From the NCBI GenBank assembly GCA_021464245.1, contig JADCRB010000086.1, positions 248,001 to 312,000 of the forward strand: DNA of 64,000 nucleotides. The letters run 5' to 3'. Position numbers and translations under genes: made by a program. The notes under the pieces are model-generated. The model worked only from the letters and a program-made list of their open reading frames with translations. It was not told where the DNA came from and made no database searches. This document shows positions 1 through 12,456 of the stretch, in pieces (the first letter of the stretch is position 1; every line of letters starts with the position of its first letter). The stretch is from Carallia brachiata (taxonomy: Eukaryota > Streptophyta > Magnoliopsida > Malpighiales > Rhizophoraceae).

Positions 1-3000
1 TGTAACATGCTTGCTTTTTGTGACGTCAGATGTGGATCTCCAAGGGTGAGTATGATGAGTCCGGTCCGTCAATTGTCCACAGGAAGTGCTTCTAAGATAT
101 GCAAGTGCTTTGATGGTGAGTTATTTTTGGGTGTCATTGGCTTTTTTCGTGTCAAGGTGTCATGTGAAAGCAAGGCTGGTTGATTTGGAGACAGTGTTGA
201 AGTGGGGGTCACTGTTGGAGTATATTCGAATCCTGTCGTATGAAATATATGATTTATGTCGTTATTGCTGCATTTGAGAGGCACAACTCATCTCTAGATG
301 TGTGGGGACGGACACTCTGGTTCCTCAGATCACTGGCTCAATAACGTCCTTTGAGTAGGTTTTATTGTAGCTGGAGAGTGCTTGTGATGCTTTTTTTTTT
401 CTTTTCTTTTTTTTTTTAATTTCAATTTTAATTTTCGTTTCATGATATGGATTGTTTACCATCTTAGGAACATTAATGTTAATAGGTTTTTCTACTGAGA
501 AATTTTGTATCAGTGTCAGTTTGGGGTCATAAACTTATGTAAGCTATGTTTTCAATTCTTTGTTTGAAGTTTTATTTGTCATGGGCTTGCGTAACGGCCT
601 TTTCACGTTTGTTTGGCGTAGAAAGTAGGAAGAGAGTAAAGTCGGGGAAAGAAAAATGAGAGTGGAAAATTGAAGATGTGAAAAAAAATTTTGTCCTTTT
701 TTATTTGTTTGGTTTAAAGAAAGGTACTCGGTGAAAGAGAAATTAAAAATTGTTTATTTGTGAAAAAGTAAGAGGTGGGAGAAGGAAAAATAATATTTGA
801 TTAGAACATTAATTTTACTCTCTGTGGTAAATATTATATGTATAAAATATTAGTTTAGTGTCATTTAATAAAAGTACTGGTAGTGTTAATAATTTTCTTT
901 TCAATTTTGGAAAGAATTACTAACAAAAGATAATAATAAATTCGGTGGCTCAAAAAGAAAATTAGTGGTCTTTGCCGACATTTTTTTCTTTGAAAAACAC
1001 ACTCAAGTAAATATAATTTTTTTTCCTCTATGTTTTCCTCGCGTCCTTTTTTCTCTCTCAATCACAATATTAAATTCTTCAATGGACGTATGCATAATAA
1101 AAGTAAATCTATTTATTTTTCTGTTCGGTAGAAATAAAAGTTAATCTTTTTTTTTTATCGAAAAAGTTATTTATTTATTTATTTTTTGGGAATTGTGCAC
1201 GAGTCATGCAATAAAAAGGCAAAAACCCAGGCTGAAGCCCATGGCTAGTCTTTGCACGCGCTAGCTTGGGTCCAGCGGCTGTGCTCTGCGGCTGGGTAAC
1301 GAGAGGATTTTATTAATTAAGAAGTCCATTCAATTGTGAATTTACTATTTTGTAGTTCTCTTTATTTTATAAATTTTATTTTTTTAACATTATAATTTGA
1401 GACTTCGAAAGCATATTTTTTATTTTCAATTAGTGATAATATTTTGCTTACACTTTACGCAGATTAGTACATGGGATTTGTCATTTCCATTTTTTTTTTT
1501 GTTTTTTTTTCTGTTGCGTGCAACGTAAAACGGTAATACTTAAAAAATACCCAACATCTTTAGTGAACAAAATTTGTGAAAGTGTCATAATTCCTAGCAT
1601 TATTATTCTATTACGGCAAAAGCATTGCAAAATACCAAAATCTATTGGCATATGTATACTTCAAATTGGCGCTTCCTGGGACGTAGGAGTTTCATATTGA
1701 TCAAATTTATCGGAAATACCAAGATTCTAGCACTATTCTAAAGAAAATAGATATTAAATTTGACTCTATTCGATTGATGGGATCAGTGAATTAGATCTTA
1801 AACCAGTTTCATTTGTCTAAAAATTCAGTCGGAGAATTAATTCGATTAGCTCGGCAATTGAATTGTTCAACCCTGTCAACTAAACGTTTCGGACACAGAT
1901 TTTTTTTTTTTTTTACAATTTTTAATTAAACATTTTCATATCAAAATATTTTGCTAATAAAAAAATTAAAATTTAAAGTTAAAACATTTGAAATGTCAAA
2001 TTAAAACTTCAATTCAATCAAAATTAGTTTATTTCAATATCTGTACATATATATGTGTGTGTGTGTGTGTGTTTTACATTAAAACGACAAATTTATTATA
2101 AAATATCAAACAAATAAGTGTAATTTTATTTTTATAATTATAACAAAAGTGTTTACAATAGCTTAAATTTTAAATATCATTATCTTGCCAATTTTATTGT
2201 TACCCAACAATCCAATTGTCCGAGTTAACGTATAGACCGAGTTTAATTATTATGCTAAAGAATCTAAACGTCCAATAAATGAATTCAAAGGGAGCAAAAT
2301 TGGGGTAACTTAGACTTAGTTTAATGATAGTTTTTTTTGGCCGAAAGAAATGGGAAATGAAAGAAGAAAAGGACCCCTGCCCACTGGTCACCGGTCAGAA
2401 TAAAGCGTGGGACATAAGCGAGGAGGGCGGCCATGTAACTATACATATTATTATAGATTACCAAATGACTGGTAATCCACATGAAAAGGGTTAATTTTCC
2501 TTAAATATAATTTTAGATTCAAACTTTGTGTACGAAGAAAATAGTGTTAGGAGAGCTCTTCTCTTAAGAAATCTTACAGAAATTTGAATTGAATTAGTTA
2601 TGTCATTTTCAGATACTGAGGTTAAACAAAAAAAAATTATAAATTCAACTTTTGAATAGATCCACGGCCAGTCTTTTGGCATTGGAAGGACATCCGATCC
2701 AATCTTTGAATCATTCCGCTTCCCTTAGGTGACCAAATATAAATTTTTGTGGAAAAAGTTAAAAGAGGAATTATTAAATATATTGTAGAGGTCACTAAAT
2801 TTAACACTCAAGGGTGAGTTCTAAAATTTGAATTTTATATTTTAGTCCTAACACTTCAACTTCAAGCAAAAAAAAAGGTGAAAGGAGGACGCAGCCGGAA
2901 GGAATTCTTAGTTTTGAAGGAAACATAAGGGGCCAAATTATGTGGGATGGATGACTATATCTCGCTGCGATCGCTCGCCCATTTGGTCGGCAGTGTCTGA

Positions 3001-3812
3001 GGTGGAAAGGTGTTTGCTGACAGAAGAAAACAGCAAATAATTGTGAAATGTCGGTTTATCCAACAATTTAAAGTCTCCTAAGCAGACGTGATTGCGCCGC
3101 TCTCTCTGAAATTTGTGTTGCTGTACTATGAGTTTTCACCTAGCGTCGCACCCCCGCAACCGTTGCCCAAACAATTTGATGGGTGCATTAAGTATGAAAA
3201 CACCAAGTTTTTTTTATTTGTAATTATATCTTGTTGCGAGTAATTAATGAGTGACATTCAGAATTTCGCAATACTCATCAATGGGCTGCATGTCGGAAGG
3301 CCAGGCACAACCCTTTCCCCAAAATTTTGAGCCCAGCCCACGCATCCTTCTTTTTTCTTAAAATAAAAAACTAAAAAATAACAGAATAAAGATTACAGTT
3401 TATACCGGTAAGCACTGGTATGGATAACAGAAATCTGTTATTATGTAATTAAAAATATTAGATTCGAGTTTTAAAAATACAGCCACGTTAAATACTTATT
3501 GGGAGACCTTTATTACTCACGTAATTTTGTTCGAGTTGGTCCAAATTAATCAGTTTTAAATAAAAAAAAATTCAGTTTATAAGATAATTGGATGTGATGT
3601 GCAAATTGTTAGTATAAATATACAAAAATTGTTTTGGCAACGTGCTCCTGCGAGATTGCAATAATTGCCCTATGACAGTGGTACTACTGTACCTCCTCCT
3701 ATTCTAATGCTTCCAAAGAAAGAAATTTCTAAAATCATCTTGAATTCTGAATTTTAATTTTTTTTTTCAAAAAACAAAAAGAAAAAAAGAAAAGAAAAAA
3801 AAGTGAACTCCA
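1..3812. other. AT-rich intergenic sequence, left edge
   Basis: I recognise no gene. The forward frame starting at base 1 is open to a TGA at 181-183 and could be the tail of a gene beyond the left edge, but the peptide matches no family I know. A (TG)n tract lies at about 2051-2072. The stretch at about 1200-1300 and that at 2880-3180 are less AT-rich than their surroundings but show no coding pattern or known motif. Confidence 0.4.
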
Positions 3813-3822
3813 GTTTTTAGAC

Positions 3823-4322
3823 GGGATAAGGATTTTTTTAGTCCTAAACCTTTAGGTTTTTTTACGTTTGAGTTCTAAACCTTTTTGACATTTCATTTGA
3901 GTCCTAAACTTTTTAATTTTCTACCAAATTAGTCCCTCTGTTTAACAAAAGTGATCAATCTATTAAAAAATAATCTTAACTTTACAAAAAATTATTTAAA
4001 AAAGATTAAATATATGAATTGAATGTCTTTTTTATAAAAAAATATACATGTTGCCTATTTAATTCGTATATTTGTTGATTAAAAAAATATTTAATATGCA
4101 TATTTTGTTGATGAAAAAAATATTTAACTCATGTATTTAAGCTTTTTTAAATAATTTTTATTAAATTAAACTCACTTATTAATAGATTGACTACTTTTCG
4201 TAATTTAAAGGACTGATATAGTAAAAAATTAAAAGATTTAGGACTCAAATGAAATGTTAAAAAGGTTTAAAATTCAAACGTAAAAAAATTTAAAGGTTTA
4301 AGACTTTAAAAATATTTATCCC
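3823..4322. mobile_element. Mutator-type MITE with long inverted repeats, 500 bp
   Basis: The ends read GGGATAAGGATTTTT on the left and, reverse-complemented, GGGATAAATATTTTT on the right. The inverted similarity runs inwards for well over 100 bp on each side (for example 'gagtcctaaac' on the left against 'ggactcaaat' on the right). The 10-base sequence GTTTTTAGAC is present directly outside both ends (3813-3822 and 4323-4332), as expected for a Mutator-like target duplication of 9-10 bp. There is no coding capacity. Confidence 0.85.
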
Positions 4323-4332
4323 GTTTTTAGAC

Positions 4333-4545
4333 TGTTAACAATGATTATATACGATACCCAATACGTCGTAATCCTTCTTATGTCTGGAGTAGAATTTCTT
4401 TTTGCTTTACTTTTCATTGGAGGATTTAAAAATTAGTAGCGTAAACAAAGAGACAGATCTGGTGACACGTTTTGAGCTTCTAGGAAGTTGGCATTGGAGA
4501 TAAGAGCATCTCCTTCATACTTTCTTTCACCTTCGTGTGTGAGTG

Positions 4546-4576
<31 letters not shown>

Positions 4577-5188
4577 TTTTTTTTTTAATATATATATGTT
4601 TTAAAATTTTTTATACTTAGAGTAACTGATTAAAAAAGACAGTTGAATAAGTTAAAGGTTTAAATTTCTTACTTCTCTTCTTTAATATAGTTGAAATGGG
4701 AAAGGAGGTCTTTCGCTCATTCCTTTTTCTTACATACTTTTGGATTTATTCATTTTGCGAGATGTTTTTTATACTTTTTTAGCCACCCCATTAAATCAAG
4801 TTCCAAATCTTACAGCAATTGTGTGCTTTGAGCGTCCTTGGAATGCAATTACGAAGAAAATAGTAGTACATCAGAATTTCCGAAAAAACCTTTAGGTACA
4901 TCATTTCAGGATTCCTCAATAATGTTAAGGAACGGATAATAATTATGGGAATCTTAAAAACTAAGCTGGTAGATGTCGCAAAAACTTTCCAGTTATCATC
5001 GTCATCATCAGCTTGTTGCCCTGACTTGCTACTTGGTGTAAGAATCACACACCTTCCTCGAAGGCAGTCGAGTTTATATAAAAAATTTCGATTGAAATAT
5101 ATTAGGATCAGCAGAATCTAGGAGTAGGAATAATGTTATCTCTGTAATATTGCCAATTTCAGCTTGGTAGGAAGTTGACAGCAGCAAG
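4333..5188. other. Intergenic, 3' side of the fibrillin gene
   Basis: A (TG)n microsatellite lies at about 4531-4576, followed by poly-T and a TATATATA stretch. The interval to 5188 probably holds the 3' UTR of the minus-strand fibrillin gene. No other gene was seen. Confidence 0.4.
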
Positions 5189-6865
5189 CTAATACTTAAG
5201 GTCATTCTCTTCTGATCTTTCTAGTATGAAGATATTGCCCCTATCATCCCTCCCAATCCTCAAGCTATCATCCACATATCTATGGTAATCAAATTAAGAA
5301 TCAACAATTATCCGCCACAGCAAAGCTCCATTAAGGTTAGTCTTTGTTGTCCTGAGAATTCACAGACGTGCAGTGTAAAAGGAAATAGACAAAGGATACG
5401 AGATCTCAAGCCAACCCTTGGGATTGAAGACGCCGAGCAGAAGATCATAGTTTTTCCGGAACATGTTCATCAGCTACATTGTTATTTCCGAGGCAACAAA
5501 ACACATTCAGTCCAAGGTTGCGCACGTATCAGTGAGTTAAGCAAGCAGCAACGTTTTCTGATTTAGCATACCTGGTCAGGAATGATAGTTGAATTGTCAT
5601 AGCTTATGTCCACTCTCTGTAAAATTTGCACCAAAATATAGTTCAGCAATAATATGTAACTTAATTGAATAGACAGTTCATTGATTCAGTAAAAAGGTAG
5701 AAAAAGGAGACCACAAAGGTGAAGAAGTAACTGAATTAGATGCAATCTTGAAAGAGGCCTCTATTGTCAGCTGTCCGTTCAACTTCAATCCTCCAACGCT
5801 GAACTTGATCACATTAACTGCTTTACCCTCCATTTTTTTTATCATCAAACATCAGAAATCAGTTAATGTGATCAAAATGACATAATGCACAAACTGATAT
5901 AAGCTATGCAAGTTCTCTCTTTGAACCCAAGATAGTGATTGTACTGTATAAACAAGTTGATTAGTTTACCACAAGCAAGCAATTGTGCAGAAACAAGTTG
6001 TTTCCACTTAATTAAGTTACCACAAACAAGCAATTATTGTAGCCCATTAAGACTATGCAGTAAAGCTCTACAGAAAAATTTTCAAAAAGCATGGAAGCAA
6101 CAAGGTTACATAAACAAAAGAATTCGTACATTGGCAACATCAATGTGCTGGAAAAGGTCCCCCAGGATGATAAAATCTCTGAGTCCCAACTTTGTTCTCT
6201 TTGAACCCAAGATAGTGATTGTACTGTACACTAATTTCCAGGCACCATTCACCTTCGAGATATACAGAGAAAACTGTGACTAGCTAACTTTTCAACACAT
6301 ACTCGCATTATAGACAGAAGCAGAAGCATCTACCTTCTCCAGACTTAAAGTGGGATCTGGGGTTGGATTCTGAGACTCTAAAAGGTCCACCAAGCCTTCA
6401 ATCTCAGATTTCTTTGCAGATTGCACCCCAAAAATCCCCCTGTTTATTCCTTGTATTCGCAATCATATTCATTCCAAAGCAACTTGTTTCATTCAGTAAT
6501 CATTTGAAATGGCTCGTCAAGGAAAAGTCATTAAGCATAGTAATGCCCTGGGAATGGAAATAAGTGAAACAGAGAGTTGAAGGGCACATACCTTCTACTG
6601 CCTTGTAAAGGTCTAACTTGATCTGTGCAGGAGACCTGTTATCCTTTTCAGTGTCTTTTTTCACCTTCTTGATGCTATCCCCAACTAAACCAGAGCTTTG
6701 TACTGAAAATTTGGTGGAGTAACTGGGCCTAAACAATTCCCAAAATCTCGTGTTCTTGGTCCATGGATGAATGGTGGCTGGGAATGACAAGTTTGCTGTC
6801 TTTCTGGTTCTGGGCACTGAAGGAACAATGACTTGACAAGCTGGCTGCACGAGCTTAGCAGCCAT
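5189..6865 (-). CDS. FBN5: Plastid-lipid-associated protein / fibrillin, FBN5-like
   Basis: Seven exons join into one open frame of 272 codons plus stop: 6592-6865, 6334-6449, 6130-6252, 5732-5827, 5572-5616, 5400-5473 and 5189-5279 (reverse strand). All introns are GT-AG and all phases agree. The first ~60 residues are Ser/Thr/Arg-rich with few acids, as in a chloroplast transit peptide. The PAP/fibrillin domain follows, with motifs [72 protein letters not shown] and [17 protein letters not shown]. Fibrillins are lipid-binding plastid proteins. FBN5 of Arabidopsis is known to bind solanesyl diphosphate synthases and is needed for plastoquinone-9 synthesis. I assign FBN5 from the NRGIFGV and [12 protein letters not shown] blocks and from the BolA2 neighbour upstream. 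The weakest splice site is the exon 4 donor (GTTACT). The gene looks intact. Confidence 0.9.
5828..6129 (-). repeat. Intron 3 with a 33-bp copy of exon 3
   Basis: The stretch 5916-5948 is identical to 6196-6228, which lies inside exon 3 and encodes the [11 protein letters not shown] part. A second imperfect pair in the same intron (near 5957-5990 and 6010-6037) shares 'accacaa.caagcaatt'. Both look like short local duplications. Confidence 0.8.
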
Positions 6866-8018
6866 GAATCCGAAAAATGTTAATGGCTAATTTTGTTTCT
6901 CCTTCGTTTCAACAAGAAAGCTCATTTACAGAAAGTTGGGATCTGCTTGATCATATCCTATCAATTAATTGAATGGACTCTGCACTGTTTTTAACTCCCT
7001 GGCCTCTGTTAGTACTGGTGGTTGGTCGATTTGTTATTTCAAAGAGGGTCTGTTAGATGATTTTATTTCAGATAGAATTAAACTGGTCTCGCAGTACATT
7101 CAACAATAAACAATAATTCATCTATTTTTTCTTTTAATTTTAAATTCAGCGATTTATTGATCATATTGTAGTGCCTAGAATACTATATGGATCATTTGTT
7201 TCTGTTTTTAACCAATCACGTCTTTTCCATGTATTTAGCTTTTTTCTTTTTTTTCCTGGATAGGATAGATTCAAATGCCTGTGGTGGAGAGCAAGCCAAG
7301 ACACACTTAAGGCAAACAGACGTACGCGGATAGACTCCGAAGAAAAATTTAGACTAACAATTTACTAAAGCAGAACTCTGCTGCTTCTATCTGTGCTTTT
7401 CTGGGGTCATATCTGAATTACAATTACTGCCTCTTATTATTCTTTAACTTTTTCACAGAGCCCTGAAAACACGTAACCCACTCTCGTCTACCAAATCAAG
7501 ACTCGCTCAGACTTCCTTTCCACCTGATTCTAGGCTGCCTTGATTAACACCAAAGCCGTCTATGTGAGCACATTAATTCAAACAAGGCATCTATATGAGA
7601 TTAATTTACATTGATCCGTTAAATTCCACTGAAATTCTTGACAACCAATTTCATATTTTTCTGTTGAATTCTGACGTCTGAACCAAAACCGTTCAACCAA
7701 CTGACACGAACCACTACATTGATCATTTCTTCCATTGCAGCATATTAGTTGCTAGGTTATGTTTACTGCATCCACAATCATCAACCAAAACATTCCACGA
7801 AAATCTTAACCGTATATAAACCAAGGTGAAGACACTATTGGATGTCATTTGGGCTAAAATTTGAAGTTAATCCACAAACTGGTGCATTGTCACAAGAAAA
7901 CAAAGTGAACCTTCCAAATACCTTTTATTTGGTGACATTTTATCCTACTGTGAACATTTCCAATCTTTTCCCTCATGTTAATTCACGGGTACCAAATACA
8001 TGAGTTTAAAAGCAGGTT
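6866..8018. other. Spacer between BolA2 and the fibrillin gene
   Basis: About 1.15 kb separate the BolA2 stop from the fibrillin start codon on the same strand. The spacer must hold the BolA2 3' UTR and the fibrillin promoter. I see no additional coding stretch and no convincing TATA box. Confidence 0.4.
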
Positions 8019-10781
8019 TTAGGCAGCAGCTGAAGATTTCGCCGACTCCTGCTGCTGTTTCCATTGCTCTGGTGTAAGAGCTTTCTTGATTGACAGAGCA
8101 TGAATTTGTTTCATCTCCTCTTCCAAAGCAGCATTAACCACTCGATGCCTTTCCAGCAACCTCTTCCCTTCAAATTGTTCTGAAACAATTTCTACTGCAA
8201 AACTTGCACCACACCTAACGAACAATGAAGTTATTACTGATATAACATATGGATAACAACAATGAATCAGATGCAAATTTCCAATTTTGAACAAATTAGC
8301 CAACAAGAACAAAACTCACCCTCCAGATGTATCAATGACTTCCTGAGAAACAAAAGCAGAATTAGATTACAAAGAGAACATATAAGACCGACATCACGAA
8401 TAACGTGCAAGTAGTACATGCAAAAACTAGCAGGCATGAATGATGCATATGTGTGCGCTCAATTGCAAGCATTTGTATAAATGATAGCCATATAGTTACC
8501 GTAATGGACATTGTTAATTGGATAATAATCCAACACTGAATTTTCACATGCACTATATTATAATTTTAATTACTCAACTTAAACTTAAACTTCCCATCAA
8601 GGACAAGATATCCATAACCCATTCTGTCATCTTCCAATTTGCTTATGACATCTACCCAACAAATTCAACATCAAAAGACAAAATCAGACCCCCAATATTG
8701 TGTAAATCTCATACTTGCGTCTATACTTTCCTGCAGCATTAGTACCCTTTTTCATATGAGTGCTATTCTGATCCCATTTTCCATCAATGCCTTAACCTCC
8801 TTTTTCTTCAGGGGTTTTGTTATAAGGAGGAACGTTTATGTTGTGGGTAGTTCTCTTCTTTACTTCTAGTTCTCCAGTAACAGACAAAGGCTAAAAATTT
8901 TAAATGAAGTAATTATATTTTTTTTCATTAAGAAAAATAAGTTCAAATTATAAAGGAATAGAAAGAGTGAATACCTCAAAGTCAAATCAAAAAAATCTAA
9001 TTGTTCTTGTATCTTGGCAAAAATTGCACCGAACATCTCTGATAATTGGCAAAATTACAGAAACTAAATAGTGATACTCGCACATATGTTTCATAACTTT
9101 CCTTTCTTTTACAAGGAACTCTTTGTTATGTGCTACCTCTTCCTTCCTCCCTCCGTCCATATGTACTACGTCTCCTTCCCTCCTTCAATCCCTATATGCT
9201 ACATCTCCCTCACTCCCTCTCTCCCATCTCTCTCTCTCTCTCTGAGACTATATCTCTCCCCACTTCCCCAGGAGTCTGTACAGGGAATTGTCTTGTGGAG
9301 GCTGATCATTCACATCATCCCACTTTGCCACAACTAAATAATATAATGCCCTGGACTTGTAAAAAGCATCATAAGAAAGTTGATAAATCCTAGACTAGAT
9401 AAAATCTATATCAGCCAGGATAAGAATGAAGAAAATACAAGACGGATGGAAGACACTAAATGCAATTTCCAAAATTCTTAGCAAAGCAACTTTGAACTGC
9501 TAGTACCAAAGACACCATGAAATGATATGGATGCCTAGACCAGCTCAGCAATGACTAAATAATACACACACCTACTACATAATTTCAAGAGAAGAGTGCC
9601 TTCTCATCAAAGCAAAACATACACAAAAGTGCCCTTGCCACCAAACAAACTTAAAATAAACACTTCATGCTCCTCAGGATGTCTCAAAATTATCCAACCA
9701 GCCAATTTATAATCAACACATCCATTTGCGTAAGGACAGCAAAAATGTAACGAGATTTTTTTTTTTTTGGGGGGGGGGGGGGTGTGAGTGTTCTGATGCT
9801 GTTGTGCCTCTAAGCAATATTTGCCATACTGTTCTCACTTCAGAGCTTTCCAAGAATATTTGACAATTTTATTCCAATGTATGATTCTTTTATGCACCAA
9901 AAACCAACGTTGTTTACACAATCTGCAACTTGAGTGGACCAACAAAGCTTCCCATTTTGAGAGGATGAAAGAGAGCCGACACAAGATGGAGCGTATTTTT
10001 TTTTTTTTTTTTACTTTTGCATATATTGCAACTTACAAGAATGCCTTCCTTGTTTTGGACGGAACAGAAGAAAGCCGAAGGACTAAATAATACTTTCAGA
10101 CTTGAGACCAACCCCATGCTGGCATTAGGCAAAAGCAATAGAGACCAAGCCGCATGCCTGCTGGTCTAATTTCTACTGCTAGTAAAATTTCTAAGCATCC
10201 TCAGTCCTCACCCTATTTCAAGACAGAGTACTCCCTGGTACATTAATCTCCAAAACTCAGGGGATGATGGTGAGGTGAGGTCAGGTTCCCAAACACGCTC
10301 TCAATTTGAAAATATCATTCACACTTCTCAAAAATAATAAGATCAAATTTAAGAACAACATTTTCATTAAAAAAAAAAAAAAAACCCCACGTTTTCTATG
10401 ACACTGAAGGCCCTGATCCAAAATCCCACAACAACAATCAGAATCTTCGGCAGCATAACTAGTAATATGCTTAATCTAACAAAAAATGGCTTTAAACTAA
10501 ACCAAATTCAGTTTAGACAAGTGGGTCATTAATATTTTGAGAGTTCTACTATTTTTGCCACCTCAACGATGCCGACAATAATGGCCTCAATTGCAAGAAC
10601 AAATTATGCAAACCACCCCAACCCAAAACGAAACAAGAAAACTTTTTTAATAAAAACCCAGACAGAAAACAAAGAAGGTGAGTGAAATACAACATAAATA
10701 AATAAAAAGGAGGCTTACAAGATGTGAGGGATTCAGTTTTGACTTCAAGGTAGACTCAACTTGCTCCTTTGTTACTCCCAT
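8019..10781 (-). CDS. BOLA2: BolA-like protein, BolA2 type
   Basis: Three exons join in frame: 10719-10781 (21 codons, MGVTKEQVESTLKSKLN...), 8320-8342 (23 nt, EVIDTSGG) and 8019-8214. This gives 93 codons plus stop, the same length I recall for Arabidopsis BolA2. Donors are GTAAGC and GTGAG, acceptors CTCAG and TTAG. The BolA signature is complete: SGGCGASF, VSEQFEGKRLLERHR (with the conserved His), VNAALEEEMKQIHALSIKK and TPEQW. BolA proteins partner monothiol glutaredoxins through a shared iron-sulfur cluster; BolA2 has no transit peptide and is cytosolic/nuclear. Here too there is no N-terminal extension. Intron 1 is unusually long (2,376 nt) and holds a CT-rich tract (9160-9250), a G run (9769-9782) and poly-T. 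The gene lies upstream of the fibrillin on the same strand. It looks intact. Confidence 0.92.
8343..10718 (-). other. Long BolA2 intron 1
   Basis: This 2.4-kb intron contains low-complexity sequence: a CT-rich block with imperfect ~44-bp repetition near 9140-9245, a G run at about 9769-9782, and homopolymer T/A tracts. I see no conserved gene inside it on either strand. Confidence 0.5.
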
Positions 10782-10869
10782 CTCCCTCTTTGGTTCTGAT
10801 TCTCCTGTCTGCCCTCCCCCTGTTCTTTCTTCGTTTTTTATTTTTTTTCCTCCTTTTCTTTTCTTTTTT

Positions 10870-12339
10870 TTTTAATTATTTTTATTTATCTATTTTTTTT
10901 TGTGGCTTATTGTTAGTTTGGAATTTTTTTTTTTTATTTTAAGTCAAATTGTTGCTTTGGGATTCTGAGTTACCACAAAATAAAGATTCGATTTGGATGG
11001 GCTGTTCTGTTGTCCCAATGGCAAGCCCATTAGAAGGTATCTAAGACGTGAGAGCTGGAAATAAAGCCAACTTTCATGTGTGGTTTAATTTGCCAAAGTC
11101 AATTACGGGGGTTAAAACATGGCGATGGTTCGAGCAACTGAAGCGTAAAAAGAGAATCAATATATGTCTGATCCTGTGCAGGTTTTTTTTTTTTTTTTTT
11201 TTTTGGGAGAAGTGGGACTTTAAGCTAATCATTTTTACTTTTCTGTTTTTGTGATAAAAAAAATAACACCACCTATTTTTAGGAAGTTATTAAGTAACTG
11301 ATATATATGACAAGATGGAGAAAATTATACGTTATAGTAAAAAAAATTATAAGAAAATTATATAACGTGTAACTAATATTTTTTATTTTTATTAACTGGT
11401 TGTGCGTCGTATAATTTTCTTTGACACATCGCGTATTTTTTTTGTGATTTTTTTTTATATCGTATAATTTTCTCTATCGTATTGTATATGACAGCTACTT
11501 AGTAGCTCCTTAACATATAGCCGAATAGTTTTTTTTCTTAAAAAAAAAAGGTGGAAATAAACCAAGGCAGATTGACAAATGAGAAAAAGAAAAAAAACAA
11601 AAACAAAAAACAAAGCGCTAAGGCGGGAATTTATCATTTAGGAGCCATGTGTTCCACACGCGATTTCTGGGTTTACAAGTAAGAAAAATCATCCCTGCCA
11701 CACAATCACTTTATTTGCTTTAAGTTTAGGATTCAATTTTTTGGTTTAACTTTTTCTCAAAGGAAAAAAAAAGAATACAAGGACTAAATTCTGGAGTTCT
11801 CTCAGCAGATCAACTTCTTTGTTGCCAAGCCTCTCATATTTAAGATCAATGAGCCACAAAGATTTAGGGTCGAACATCAACAAGAAGAGTTAGGGTTAAA
11901 TAAGTTTCAATGTGATTTTCCCTGATAAAGATAGAGGCGTTGAGGGGAAAATGGGGTTTTTCTTGTAGTCAAAAAAATGGGGTTGGTTTTATTGGAATAC
12001 GACATGTGATCTTTTCTTCTTTTTTTTTTTTTTTCCTTTTAACCGTATTTTCATTTTTATTTTTTCAATTTTTTGTTATGTCCAACACCATACTTATCTG
12101 TTTGATCATTTTCCGTATTAAAAGTACTGCTCTAAAATGGGTATAAAGGTTTATGTTTATTTTGGAAATTAAAAAGGGTTAAGATTTCATTGTAAAATTC
12201 CAGAGGTTAGGACTGTCTAGAGATCTTATCCAGATTTTTACTTTATTTGAAAATATATAAATCCACTTAGAAATCAATAGAATTAAAATATGTTGTCTAA
12301 TTTTACATTTTTTTACATTCATTAAAATTTACAGCTACA
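10870..12339. other. Intergenic upstream of BolA2, AT-rich
   Basis: T-rich sequence upstream of BolA2, with one MITE at about 11279-11513 listed separately. No gene recognised. Confidence 0.4.
11279..11513. mobile_element. Short MITE-like inverted repeat
   Basis: The left arm 'aggaagttattaagtaact' and the inner block 'gagaaaattatacg' are mirrored on the right as the complements of 'gagctactaagtagct' and 'gagaaaattatacg' (right arm ending near 11513). The element is about 235 bp with a short central spacer. I found no clear target duplication, so boundaries are approximate. Confidence 0.55.
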
Positions 12340-12456
12340 CCATGGATGTCAGCTGTCAGCAAGAGGAAAGCAGTAGATAATAGCTTATGTTTGAAATGTG
12401 GGAGGGCAGCTGAGACTATTGAACATTGCTTGTTTTTTTGCTTATTTCTTAGATAA
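12340..12456 (+). pseudogene. LINE reverse-transcriptase zinc-finger remnant
   Basis: A 38-codon open stretch encodes SLCLKCGRAAETIEHCLFFC, which fits the zf-RVT pattern (C-x2-C ... H-x4-C) found near the C-terminus of the reverse transcriptase ORF of plant LINEs. It is preceded by PWMSAVSKRK and ends at a stop at 12454-12456. Nothing upstream or downstream is recognisably LINE, so this is a short relic. Confidence 0.55.

Noticed and set aside
3000..3060. 'tgacagaagaaaacagcaa' as a miR156-like precursor
   Set aside because: Only the first ~10 bases match the known miR156 start, and no complementary arm lies nearby.
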